DNA from: Sphingorhabdus sp. EL138
GTDB taxonomy: Bacteria > Pseudomonadota > Alphaproteobacteria > Sphingomonadales > Sphingomonadaceae
Assembly (NCBI RefSeq): GCF_945882965.1
Contig: NZ_CAMCWY010000011.1
Location: 1-64,000 of the forward strand
Length of the DNA: 64,000 nucleotides
Direction of reading: 5' to 3'
The position numbers were made by a program, and so were the translations under genes. Below, piece after piece: positions 55,043 to 64,000 of this stretch (its first letter is position 1; every line of letters starts with the position of its first letter). The notes under the pieces were generated by a model, which was not told where the DNA came from, did not search any database, and saw only the letters and a program-made list of their open reading frames with translations.

Positions 55043-55419
55043 TGGTTCTGGTCGAGGTAAGAGTGAGTCTACGGCTAATGGTCGCAACTAGGCCGTTCGT
55101 GAATTGAACCCGATCCTCCGTTATAACAAACCGCCTGCTACAATGTCGAAGTGAGCCGCTCTTGCCACAATCGCTACAGGCGTCGTGCATAAAACCCGGC
55201 TAACCGAACGCGCAGAATGATATGTAAGAAGGAAGTGTGCGTCCCATAAGCCAGAATAAGCGGGGGCACCCCGTTGAGGTCTCATTGTCTAGGTTCTGGA
55301 AGGAGTAGGGGGGTAAGTCTGCTGCACACCCAGCGACCAATAACAGAATTTTGTCCGCCAAAAGTCCGACCTAGTTTTCTATTTCCCCGAAGGGGATGTA
55401 GCTAAGTTATTGAAATAAG
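55043..55419. other. 377-bp gap between the mreB paralogue and tRNA-Lys
   Basis: No gene or known insertion sequence was recognised. Several short stop-rich frames and a purine-rich stretch (GTTCTGGAAGGAGTAGGGGG) are visible. The position beside the 3' end of a tRNA is where an integrative element would leave an attachment site, but no repeat of the tRNA end was found by eye at the left border. Confidence 0.4.
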
Positions 55420-55495
<76 letters not shown>

Positions 55496-55583
55496 CCATT
55501 TCGGGATGGCCAGATGCGCAGTCCCGTTTGGAGCGCCGCCTTTGATGGGTTTAGCTGGCCTTGTCAAGCGCGCCTTACCGGAT

Positions 55584-56696
55584 TTATTGGAATTGGCCGC
55601 GCTTTGCGCCGGGGTGGCGTTCGATCGACATGATAATCCCAACACACAGCATCATCGTCAGCATCGATGATCCGCCGTGGCTGACAAATGGCAAAGGAAT
55701 GCCGGCAACTGGGGCAAGGCCCACAACCATCAATAGGTTGATCATGATGTAAAAGAATATGGTGCAGGTCAGGCCAGCGGCGACCAATTGGCCATAGCGG
55801 GTCTTGCTTTGCATCGCGACGGTCAAGCCCCAGCGCATGAGCAGGAAATAGAGAAACAGAATGAAGAAACCACCGACAATGCCCCATTCTTCGGCCATGG
55901 TGGCAAAGACGAAGTCGGTATGGCCTTCGGGTAGATAAGCCAAATGGCTTTGCGTGCCATTGCCAAAGCCTTTGCCAAAGATGCCGCCCGAGCCAATGGC
56001 GATTTTCGACTGGGTGATATGATAGCCAGCGCCCAGTGGATCATTTTCTGGACTGAGAAAAATGAGCACACGGTCTTGCTGATAGGGTTTGAGACCAAAG
56101 AAATAGACCAAGGGCGCAAGAACAGCGACGCCCGCACCAGCGCCCCAAAAATAGATGAGCGGCAAACCGGCCATAAAGCCCACGACGCCCAAGCCAAAGG
56201 CATACGCAATAGCAGCGTCGAAATCAGGCTGGATAATCACCAGCGCGCTTGGCAGCAATAACAATGCGCCAAGCGGCCAAACGGCATCAATGCCAAATAT
56301 GCGGCTTGGCGGAAGCCGGTCGAAAAACCACGCGGCGGCAAGAACCATCACTGGTTTCATCAGCTCCGACGGTTGCAGCGTGATGATGCCAAGGTTGATC
56401 CAGCGCTGGCTACCTCCGCCTACAAACCCCATGAGTTCGACTACCACAAGCATCAGTAGCAAAAGCAGATATAGCGGGAGGGTGATAGATTTCCAAAATT
56501 CCAGCTTCATCTGCGACATGATGATGACCATGCCAAGAAGGATCACAAAGCGCATGACATGCTTGCCCGCCCATGGGCTAAAATTGCCGCCCGCTGCGGA
56601 ATATAGCACCGTAGCGCCAAAGCCCACCAACGCCATCAGGATGAAAATGACGCGCCAGGGCAACGCGGCAATGGGGGCGGGGACGATGCCGTTCAT
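55584..56696 (-). CDS. rodA: Rod-shape peptidoglycan glycosyltransferase RodA
   Basis: A 370-residue SEDS protein with about ten membrane segments. QPDFDAAIAYAFGLG and the C-terminal GLAPVAGIPLPFVSHGGSSML are SEDS motifs. RodA polymerises lipid II in the elongasome together with PBP2. It overlaps the PBP2 stop by 4 bp and is the last gene of the operon. Confidence 0.96.
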   Translation of the reverse strand: MNGIVPAPIAALPWRVIFILMALVGFGATVLYSAAGGNFSPWAGKHVMRFVILLGMVIIMSQMKLEFWKSITLPLYLLLLLMLVVVELMGFVGGGSQRWINLGIITLQPSELMKPVMVLAAAWFFDRLPPSRIFGIDAVWPLGALLLLPSALVIIQPDFDAAIAYAFGLGVVGFMAGLPLIYFWGAGAGVAVLAPLVYFFGLKPYQQDRVLIFLSPENDPLGAGYHITQSKIAIGSGGIFGKGFGNGTQSHLAYLPEGHTDFVFATMAEEWGIVGGFFILFLYFLLMRWGLTVAMQSKTRYGQLVAAGLTCTIFFYIMINLLMVVGLAPVAGIPLPFVSHGGSSMLTMMLCVGIIMSIERHPGAKRGQFQ

Positions 56697-58600
56697 GCCA
56701 ACGGATCCAGTGGTGGAGGTGGCGCTGGCTGATTTTGGAAAAAGGCATATTTGGCAGCCATGCGTTGTTCGATATTGCCGCCCCAGCCAGCCTCCAACGC
56801 CTCCAGCGACGCCATCGCCTGTGCACGGTCATAGATGAAGGTCAGCACATCCTTGGCAATGGGGGCCGCTGCGCGCGCGCCGCCCATGCCATGTTCGATC
56901 ACGACCGCTGCGCCGTACCGCGGCTGATCAACCGGGGCAAAGCACACAAACAGGCCATGATCGCGATATTTCCATGCGCCCGACTGACCGCGCTGCGACC
57001 CTGCTATGCGGCGGACCTGCGCTGTCCCGGTTTTTCCCGCCATGGTGATGTTTTCGAATGGCAGTCTGCTGCGCACGGCGGTCCCTGCGCCGTTGACGAC
57101 CAAATTCATGCCTTCACGCACGACATCAAGATGGGCCTTGGGAAAGGACAAAGGCTTGGCCACCGCGCGTTTCCGCATCAGTATCTCCGGCTGTATGTTC
57201 AAGCCAGAGGCTATGCGCGCCGTCATCAGACCCAGTTGGAACGGGCTGGCGATGATAAACCCCTGACCAATGACGGCATTGAGCGTGTCGGACTCAGTCC
57301 ATTTCTGGTCATGTTTGCGCATTTTCCATGCGCTATCGGGAACAGTGCCATAACGTTGCGAAGGGAAGGGCAAAGGAAATTCCTGCCCCAGCCCAAGCTC
57401 GCGTGCGACGGGTGCGATATTGTCATAACCAATCCGCCGCCCTATGGCATAGAAATAGGTGTTGCAGCTTTTCATGATCGCGGTGGTCATGTTGACTGGG
57501 CCATGCCGCCCAAGGCATTTGAAGACGCGATTACCCAGCCGGTAACCGCCATTGCACATGACCATTTCTTCAGGGTCAATGCCCTGGCGCAGCATGGCAA
57601 GGCCCGCCACTGGTTTCAACGTCGAACCCGGAGGATACAGCCCCTGAAGCGCTTTGTTTAGCATGGGGAGATGGTCATCACTATTCAGCATCTTCCATTC
57701 GACGCGGCCGATGCCGTCGGAAAAGCTGTTGGGGTCGTAACAGGGCATTGATGCCATGGTGATGATGTCGCCCGTCAGGCAATCGAAAACGACCACTGAC
57801 CCAGATTCAAGGCCAAGTCGTCGCGCGGCGTAATTGTGCAGGTCAATATCAATGGTCAGTTGGACGGGCTTGCCGGGCGTATCGGGCCGTGTGGTCAGAT
57901 CACGTACGATTTTACCGCGCGCGGTTACTTCGGTCCGCTTCGCGCCGGGTTCGCCCTGTAGCCTGTCCTCAAGCGTTTTTTCGAGGCCATCCTTGCCGAC
58001 TTTAAACCCCGGCGTAATCAGCAGCGGTTTTTTGTTCTTCTGATATTCCTCCGCAGACACCATGCCGACATAGCCGATCAGATGCCCGACCGCTGCGCCG
58101 CTGGGGTAGAAGCGCGAATAGCCTTGGCGTGGGCTGACGCCGGGAAGGTCTGGTAAGCGCACGCTGACCGCTGCGAACCGGTCATAATCCAGGCCGTCGG
58201 CGACCTGCACAGGTTGAAACCCTTGTGCATTTTTCAACTCGCGATGAATGCGGTCGACATCGTCCGTTGAAAGCGCCAGCAATTCGGCCAGCGTTTGAAC
58301 TGTCTCTTCTTTTTTTGTCAGCCGGTCAGGAATGATATCAACGCGAAAGTCGGCGCGGTTGGTTGCAATAGCCTTTCCGAAACGGTCAATGAACCAGCCC
58401 CGGCGCGGCGGAATGATGGTTAGGTTGACACGATTACTTTCCGCGAGCAGCTTGTATTTTTCATTATCCGCTACCGCGATATAGGACATACGCGCGGCAA
58501 CGGTCAGGCCAATTGCGGCCTGCACGCCGCTGACAAATGCGGCGCGGCGTGTGAAGGTGAAGTCAAGCTGTCCAGATGTTATCTGTTTTTCGATTTTCAT
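56693..58600 (-). CDS. mrdA: Penicillin-binding protein 2 (class B transpeptidase)
   Basis: A 635-residue bitopic PBP2: N-terminal membrane anchor (about 22-42), pedestal domain, and transpeptidase motifs STLK (Ser326, Lys329), SCN (378-380) and KTG (523-525). It crosslinks glycan strands made by RodA during elongation. 4-bp overlaps with mreD and rodA. Confidence 0.97.
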   Translation of the reverse strand: MKIEKQITSGQLDFTFTRRAAFVSGVQAAIGLTVAARMSYIAVADNEKYKLLAESNRVNLTIIPPRRGWFIDRFGKAIATNRADFRVDIIPDRLTKKEETVQTLAELLALSTDDVDRIHRELKNAQGFQPVQVADGLDYDRFAAVSVRLPDLPGVSPRQGYSRFYPSGAAVGHLIGYVGMVSAEEYQKNKKPLLITPGFKVGKDGLEKTLEDRLQGEPGAKRTEVTARGKIVRDLTTRPDTPGKPVQLTIDIDLHNYAARRLGLESGSVVVFDCLTGDIITMASMPCYDPNSFSDGIGRVEWKMLNSDDHLPMLNKALQGLYPPGSTLKPVAGLAMLRQGIDPEEMVMCNGGYRLGNRVFKCLGRHGPVNMTTAIMKSCNTYFYAIGRRIGYDNIAPVARELGLGQEFPLPFPSQRYGTVPDSAWKMRKHDQKWTESDTLNAVIGQGFIIASPFQLGLMTARIASGLNIQPEILMRKRAVAKPLSFPKAHLDVVREGMNLVVNGAGTAVRSRLPFENITMAGKTGTAQVRRIAGSQRGQSGAWKYRDHGLFVCFAPVDQPRYGAAVVIEHGMGGARAAAPIAKDVLTFIYDRAQAMASLEALEAGWGGNIEQRMAAKYAFFQNQPAPPPPLDPLA

Positions 58601-59151
58601 GTTGCCAATCGCCAGCTATCGAGACGCGCACATATTCGCACGACGAGCGGATATAGCAATATGGACAAGATAATCTGCGGGAATAAAACCATCGGCTCAG
58701 ATGCGGCGTGGCTGATACCTGCAATCCACCAACCGCCGAGCAGCACAGCCGTAATGAGCAATGCGGCAATCAAACAGTCCTGCTGATAATCGCGCCATTT
58801 GGCCCGATAATCGATAATTTCGATTATAAGCATCGCGAGGGACCAGAGCAGGCCAGCGCTACCAAAAGGTTGGCCGCTGAAAAGATCATCCAACAATCCG
58901 AATGGAACGCCAGACCACACTGGCAATAACCCCGGCCGCATGAGACGCCAGCTTAAAAACATCAATAGCCCGAATGGCGGCAAAAGCGGTCCGGAGCTAA
59001 AAATGGGCAGGGTGGTGACCATCGAGGCCAAAATCACTGAGGCAATTGGAATCGCCAACATTCTGAGCAACGACTGTTCGCGGTCAAAACGACTTTCATA
59101 TTCCCGTCCTGCCCGTGTCGGCAATCGAATGGCGCTGACCGGAATTTTCAC
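58597..59151 (-). CDS. mreD: Rod shape-determining protein MreD
   Basis: A 184-residue membrane protein with about five hydrophobic segments, in the expected place between mreC and mrdA and with 4-bp overlaps on both sides. Sequence is poorly conserved in this family, so context carries much of the call. Confidence 0.9.
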   Translation of the reverse strand: MKIPVSAIRLPTRAGREYESRFDREQSLLRMLAIPIASVILASMVTTLPIFSSGPLLPPFGLLMFLSWRLMRPGLLPVWSGVPFGLLDDLFSGQPFGSAGLLWSLAMLIIEIIDYRAKWRDYQQDCLIAALLITAVLLGGWWIAGISHAASEPMVLFPQIILSILLYPLVVRICARLDSWRLAT

Positions 59152-60050
59152 TCCACGACCTCATTGGGTTTGCCATCCGGGGCGATAGCTTGCTGTTCGG
59201 CTCTCGCCGCACCCAGATACGGTTTCATCACAACGACATATGGCGTGTTGGCTGGATCGGCAAAGGGCATGCCAAGCGCACCGTCACTGGTCTTGCGAAT
59301 GACCCGCGCAAATGGGATATTCGCGCCATACAGCCCGCCATTACCAGAGGTGACAATGATGTCGCCGACGTTGAAAGGGCTATCGCCTAGGTTCAGCGGC
59401 TTGATCAGGACGAGCCCGTTGCCAAGGCCCGCCGAAAATGCCGGCAGACCATCGCTGGCCCGCATGACCGGAACCAGGTTTTCGCTATCCGTTACCAACA
59501 GCACGCGCGCGGTCGTTGGCCCTGTTTCTATGATGCGGCCGATAAGTCCATCTGGACCTTGCACAGCTTGTGCGCGTTCAACCCCGAAGTTACGTCCAAT
59601 GGATAAGGTGGCGACCCGCCTTGTGCTTGAGGCGGTGGAACTGATCAGGCGACCAACGGCCACTTGCTGCGGATCGTCATCAGATATGTCGAGCAAACCG
59701 CGCAGCCGAGCATTTTCCACACGCAGGGCCCGTGCCGCGATTAATGCGCTGCGGTTCGCTTTCAGTTCTTTTTCGAGCGCAACATTTTTCGATGCTGCAT
59801 TGATATAGGCTGAAAAATTACGCGTCAGGGCTTGCATGGATTGCCGTGCTTGACTGACCACGCGCGCGGCCGGGGCGGTTATTTCAGAACCAAAGGTTCG
59901 CAACGCAGAAAATCCAGCCGGATCGACTGCCGAAATCATCAGAAGCAGTGCAGCCACTATCGTCCCTACAATCGCAACCACATAGGTCACGAACAGGCTA
60001 TATTGCGCCCTCCGGGAAAAGCCGGGACGCCGATGTAGCGGCGGCGCCAT
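59148..60050 (-). CDS. mreC: Rod shape-determining protein MreC
   Basis: A 300-residue bitopic protein: one N-terminal membrane segment (about 20-40), a coiled coil (about 70-115) and the periplasmic beta-barrel part with GLIGRIIETGP and VITS-type strands (VGDIIVTSGNGGLYG). It links MreB filaments to PBP2. It starts 12 bp after the mreB stop. Confidence 0.95.
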   Translation of the reverse strand: MAPPLHRRPGFSRRAQYSLFVTYVVAIVGTIVAALLLMISAVDPAGFSALRTFGSEITAPAARVVSQARQSMQALTRNFSAYINAASKNVALEKELKANRSALIAARALRVENARLRGLLDISDDDPQQVAVGRLISSTASSTRRVATLSIGRNFGVERAQAVQGPDGLIGRIIETGPTTARVLLVTDSENLVPVMRASDGLPAFSAGLGNGLVLIKPLNLGDSPFNVGDIIVTSGNGGLYGANIPFARVIRKTSDGALGMPFADPANTPYVVVMKPYLGAARAEQQAIAPDGKPNEVVE

Positions 60051-60062
60051 CCTAACCTCGCC

Positions 60063-61157
<1,095 letters not shown>

Positions 61158-61263
61158 TCACGCGGTCCTAGCGGAGTTTGCTGTTTTACAAAACAGATAT
61201 TTGGCTGGATTGCTAACGATTAAGGAGTCGCCTGAACGCTGCGCTTGGGCTAGGAACCTGCGG

Positions 61264-63096
61264 ATGTCAATAAGAAGGCTCCCCGAAAATCTGGTCAACA
61301 GGATTGCCGCCGGTGAAGTGGTGGAAAGACCAGCCAGCGCGTTGAAGGAACTGGTGGAAAACGCTATCGATTCGGGTGCGCGCAATATATCGGTGCGCTT
61401 AGGCGCAGGCGGCATTGATCTGGTGGAAGTCACCGACGATGGGTGCGGCATGTCGCCATGGGACATGGCATTGGCGCTCGAACGGCATGCGACGTCGAAA
61501 TTGCCCGATGAAGATATTGAAATGGTCTCGACGCTGGGTTTCCGGGGGGAGGCTTTGCCCTCAATTGCCAGCGTGTCCAAAATGACAATGGAAAGCCGAC
61601 CCGCAGGTGCCGAAGGCTGGACACGGACGGTGGATCATGGCGTGGTGGCGGGTGAGGGGCCAGCCGCCTTGCCGCAGGGCACACGCGTGCGCGTTGAAAA
61701 CCTGTTCGGCAATGTGCCCGCGCGCCGCAAGTTCCTGCGCAGTGCGCGCGCCGAGTATGCAGCCGCGCTCGACACCATGAAACGTCTTGCGATGGCGCGG
61801 CCCGACATTGGCTTTGTGGTCGAACATGACGGGCGGCGTGTGTTGGCGGTGCAGCCGACATCCATGCGGCCCGAACGCGTGGCGGCACTGACCAGCGGCG
61901 AACTTATCGACAACAGCGTGGCGCTCGATTTTGAGCGCGAGGGCGTCCGCCTTGGCGGCGTGGCCAGCCTGCCGACATACAATCGCGGTGTTGCCGACCA
62001 TCAATTTCTCTTCGTTAATGGCCGTCCGGTGAAGGACCGGCTACTCATCGGCGCGGTGCGCGGCGCTTATGCCGAAATGCTGGCGCGGGACAGGCACGCG
62101 GTGGTGGCGCTGTTTCTGGACCTGCCGCCGACTCAAGTTGACGTAAATGTCCACCCCGCCAAGACTGAAGTGCGCTTTCGCGACCCAGCGCTTATTCGCG
62201 GAATGATCGTCTCGGGCCTGCGCCATGCGCTGGATCAATCCGGCTTTCGCAGCGTGCAAAGGCCAAGCGCCGATGCGCTTGCGGCATGGCAGCAGGAACC
62301 GATGCAGACCGCGCAAGGCGATATATTTGCGCGGCCTGCCTCTGCCGGACCTAACGCCTACCAAGGAAATTATGGGCAACGTCCCGCATATCCGTCAGTC
62401 TATGAAAACCGCAGCAGCTTTGCCGACATGGGCGTAATCCCCGGCGAAGACCTCGCGCCCTTATGGGGCAGGGCCGCCGAAGCGCATGAACCCGTCCCCG
62501 ACCGCGCGCGCAACCCACTCGGCGTTGCACGTGGACAAGTCGCCAACACCTATATCGTGGCCGAGGCCGAAGACGGCCTTGTCATCGTTGACCAACATGC
62601 CGCGCATGAACGATTGGTGCTTGAACGCATGCGCAAGGTGATGGCGGCAGCGGGCGGTGCAGTGCCGTCGCAAGCCTTGTTGTTGCCCATAGTGGTGGAA
62701 TTGGAAGAACCCGCTTGTGACCGGCTTGAGGCGCGGGCAGACGAGCTTTCCGCCTTCGGGCTGGATATCGAACGCTTTGGACCCGGCGCGATGCTTGTGC
62801 GTGCCACGCCAGCCGTGCTCGGCGATGGCGATGCCAAGCGGTTGTTGGAGGACCTGGCCGACGACCTCGCCGCTTATGACGACGCGCTATCGCTTAAGGA
62901 ACGGATCGACCATGTCGCCGCAACGATGGCCTGCCACGGCTCCGTCCGCGCCGGCCGCGTGCTGTCGGTCACCGAAATGAACGCACTCTTGCGCGAAATG
63001 GAAGTCACCCCGCATAGCGGGCAGTGTAACCATGGACGGCCGACTTGGGTGAAGCTGGCGCTTGGCGATGTGGAGAAGCTTTTTGGGCGGAAGTAG
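61264..63096 (+). CDS. mutL: DNA mismatch repair protein MutL
   Basis: A 610-residue MutL. GHKL ATPase motifs: ELVENAIDSGA, DDGCGM and GFRGEALPSIASVS. The linker holds the usual low-complexity region. The C-terminal domain has the full endonuclease motif DQHA-x2-E-x4-E (Asp443 onward), plus ACHGSVRAG and QCNHGRPT, so it should nick DNA as in bacteria without MutH. ATG 61264 follows TAGGAA; the upstream frame is not conserved. Confidence 0.97.
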   Translation: MSIRRLPENLVNRIAAGEVVERPASALKELVENAIDSGARNISVRLGAGGIDLVEVTDDGCGMSPWDMALALERHATSKLPDEDIEMVSTLGFRGEALPSIASVSKMTMESRPAGAEGWTRTVDHGVVAGEGPAALPQGTRVRVENLFGNVPARRKFLRSARAEYAAALDTMKRLAMARPDIGFVVEHDGRRVLAVQPTSMRPERVAALTSGELIDNSVALDFEREGVRLGGVASLPTYNRGVADHQFLFVNGRPVKDRLLIGAVRGAYAEMLARDRHAVVALFLDLPPTQVDVNVHPAKTEVRFRDPALIRGMIVSGLRHALDQSGFRSVQRPSADALAAWQQEPMQTAQGDIFARPASAGPNAYQGNYGQRPAYPSVYENRSSFADMGVIPGEDLAPLWGRAAEAHEPVPDRARNPLGVARGQVANTYIVAEAEDGLVIVDQHAAHERLVLERMRKVMAAAGGAVPSQALLLPIVVELEEPACDRLEARADELSAFGLDIERFGPGAMLVRATPAVLGDGDAKRLLEDLADDLAAYDDALSLKERIDHVAATMACHGSVRAGRVLSVTEMNALLREMEVTPHSGQCNHGRPTWVKLALGDVEKLFGRK

Positions 63097-63293
63097 CGCG
63101 GACGTCCGTTATCATTATCACTGTCACTGAAAATTTGGGACATTGCCCTGTTCTAAACGTCGCGGCAGACCCAGATTACCGCGACATCAAAATCAGGTCG
63201 TCTGCATAATTACTCCGGTTTGGAGGTAAGCGTTAAACGGCTGCGGGCAATTGGCGACGGAGCATTAGGTTTAGTCGGGATAGCGACCAAGGG

Positions 63294-63731
63294 CTAGACC
63301 AAGGATCCGCCTGCGGGGACGATGGCGCTGGCGTTGTCATAATAAACAATCGTTCCGCCGCCCGGGTTGGTAGGGTCACTTGGACGTGTGTTGTTCGGTC
63401 CGACGACATCACCATCTGCGTCAAATATATAATATTGCCAAATGCTGGCTGAGTTTGGGCCTGAAGCAGACTCATCCAAATATTATTCTCCAGCAGGGTA
63501 GGTGTGACCCGATGTAACGCTGACAACTGGATTGGCATATTGCGCGTAAAATGCAGAAACCGATAATGTTCCGTTGGAGCCACTGGGCGCTGGCGCAGAG
63601 GTGTAACCAAAAGCCGCGGCTGGACCCGGGTTTGCTACTGCAGCGTCCAGAACTTGCTACACGCTACTGTCACCGGACAGGTCAACAACATTATTATATA
63701 AAATTCCAACAACGCGTAGTTTGATAGGCAT
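63294..63731 (-). pseudogene. Small gene interrupted by two in-frame stop codons
   Basis: From ATG 63731, preceded by AAGGAG at an ideal distance, a single frame runs 145 codons to 63294 with internal TAG (codon 25, 63657-63659) and TAA (codon 83, 63483-63485). Both sides of each stop read as coherent protein: a start MPIKLRVVGILYNNVVDLSG, an Ala/Ser/Gly-rich middle with FYAQYANPVVSVTSG, and an Asp/Asn/Gly-rich end with YYIFDADGDVVGP. No family recognised. Both stops could come from single C-to-T changes in Gln codons. It is probably a recent pseudogene. Confidence 0.6.
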
Positions 63732-64000
63732 AATATGTCTCCTTGTTGGCGTTTCGAAAATTCGAACGACAACGCCAAATAGGAGCACGATAAAATGAAA
63801 CTTGGGAAGCAAAAAAGCTGTGAAATTAATCGGTTATGGAGGTATTTATACCATGAAGATTGAGTTGAGTGAAGCTCGCGTTGGGGGGTGTGGAGAGGTT
63901 GTTTGGGCGGGAAATGCGGGAGGAAGTAAGATGCTGGAGCCGATGGGCAAGCGCACTCACCTCAAACATTAAATCGAAACAGCATAATATCCCCGTCTTT
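63732..64000. other. Upstream region of the broken small gene, to the window end
   Basis: An inverted repeat (TTGGCGTT at 63746-63753 and AACGCCAA at 63771-63778, with two TTCGAA sites inside) lies 15 bp upstream of the gene start and could be an operator. Beyond it only very short frames are visible; no gene can be assigned up to the edge. Confidence 0.4.

Noticed and set aside
55043-55419. Insertion-sequence remnant beside tRNA-Lys
   Set aside because: Suggestive purine-rich stretches, but no transposase motif, terminal inverted repeat or duplicate of the tRNA end could be identified.
63233-63610. 125-codon minus-strand frame near the window end
   Set aside because: It overlaps the coherent frame of the nonsense-containing gene in another register and reads as low-quality Arg/Leu/Ser-rich sequence.

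Overview
The window is a stretch of alphaproteobacterial chromosome, most likely from Sphingomonadales. The evidence is a LOV-HTH photoreceptor with the domain plan of Erythrobacter EL222, scattered class I PHB genes (phaB, phasin, phaC), large TonB-dependent receptors without nearby uptake permeases, paired acyl-CoA dehydrogenases, the plant/alphaproteobacterial type of glutamate-cysteine ligase, and the hflK-hflC-htrA and mreBCD-mrdA-rodA orders. No plasmid or prophage backbone and no CRISPR array was seen.

Layout. 0-8 kb: htrA (cut by the window edge), hflC and hflK on the minus strand; divergently an mrp - molybdopterin oxidoreductase - hemH cluster with 4-bp overlaps, then phaB and a small ribbon-helix-helix gene. 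8-23 kb: LOV-HTH regulator, murA, HCCA isomerase/SDR pair, clpS, phasin, two acyl-CoA dehydrogenases, phaC, a DEAD-box helicase, an alaC-type aminotransferase, a thioesterase, a methyltransferase lipoprotein and apt. 22-30.5 kb: the translation/transcription cluster tRNA-Trp, secE, nusG, rplK, rplA, rplJ, rplL. It is opened up by a broken HTH gene, a three-gene SnoaL/GNAT/nitrilase operon, a DUF808 gene and two copies of a dispersed repeat, and rplL is not followed by rpoBC. 30.5-45 kb: TonB receptor, gshA, rsmE, ubiA, aldo/keto reductase, then a phosphorus region: ppk1-ppx on one strand and a TonB receptor-phytase pair on the other, with a three-half-site Pho box in the divergent gap. 45-52 kb: an accessory stretch with several damaged or odd genes (an alpha/beta hydrolase-flavin reductase fusion without the hydrolase His, an HPPD/VOC chimera, a frameshifted histidine kinase, a receiver protein with Asn for the phospho-Asp).

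52-55 kb is the most interesting part. A base composition that looks more AT-rich than its surroundings encodes a long crescentin-like coiled-coil protein, a short bactofilin-like protein and a second, divergent MreB. These sit next to tRNA-Lys and a few kb from the canonical elongasome operon mreB-mreC-mreD-mrdA-rodA (55.6-61.1 kb). I read this as a candidate accessory cytoskeletal module carrying three filament types, possibly acquired. mutL and a nonsense-containing small gene close the window.

All calls come from reading the sequence and from family knowledge. No database search was run.
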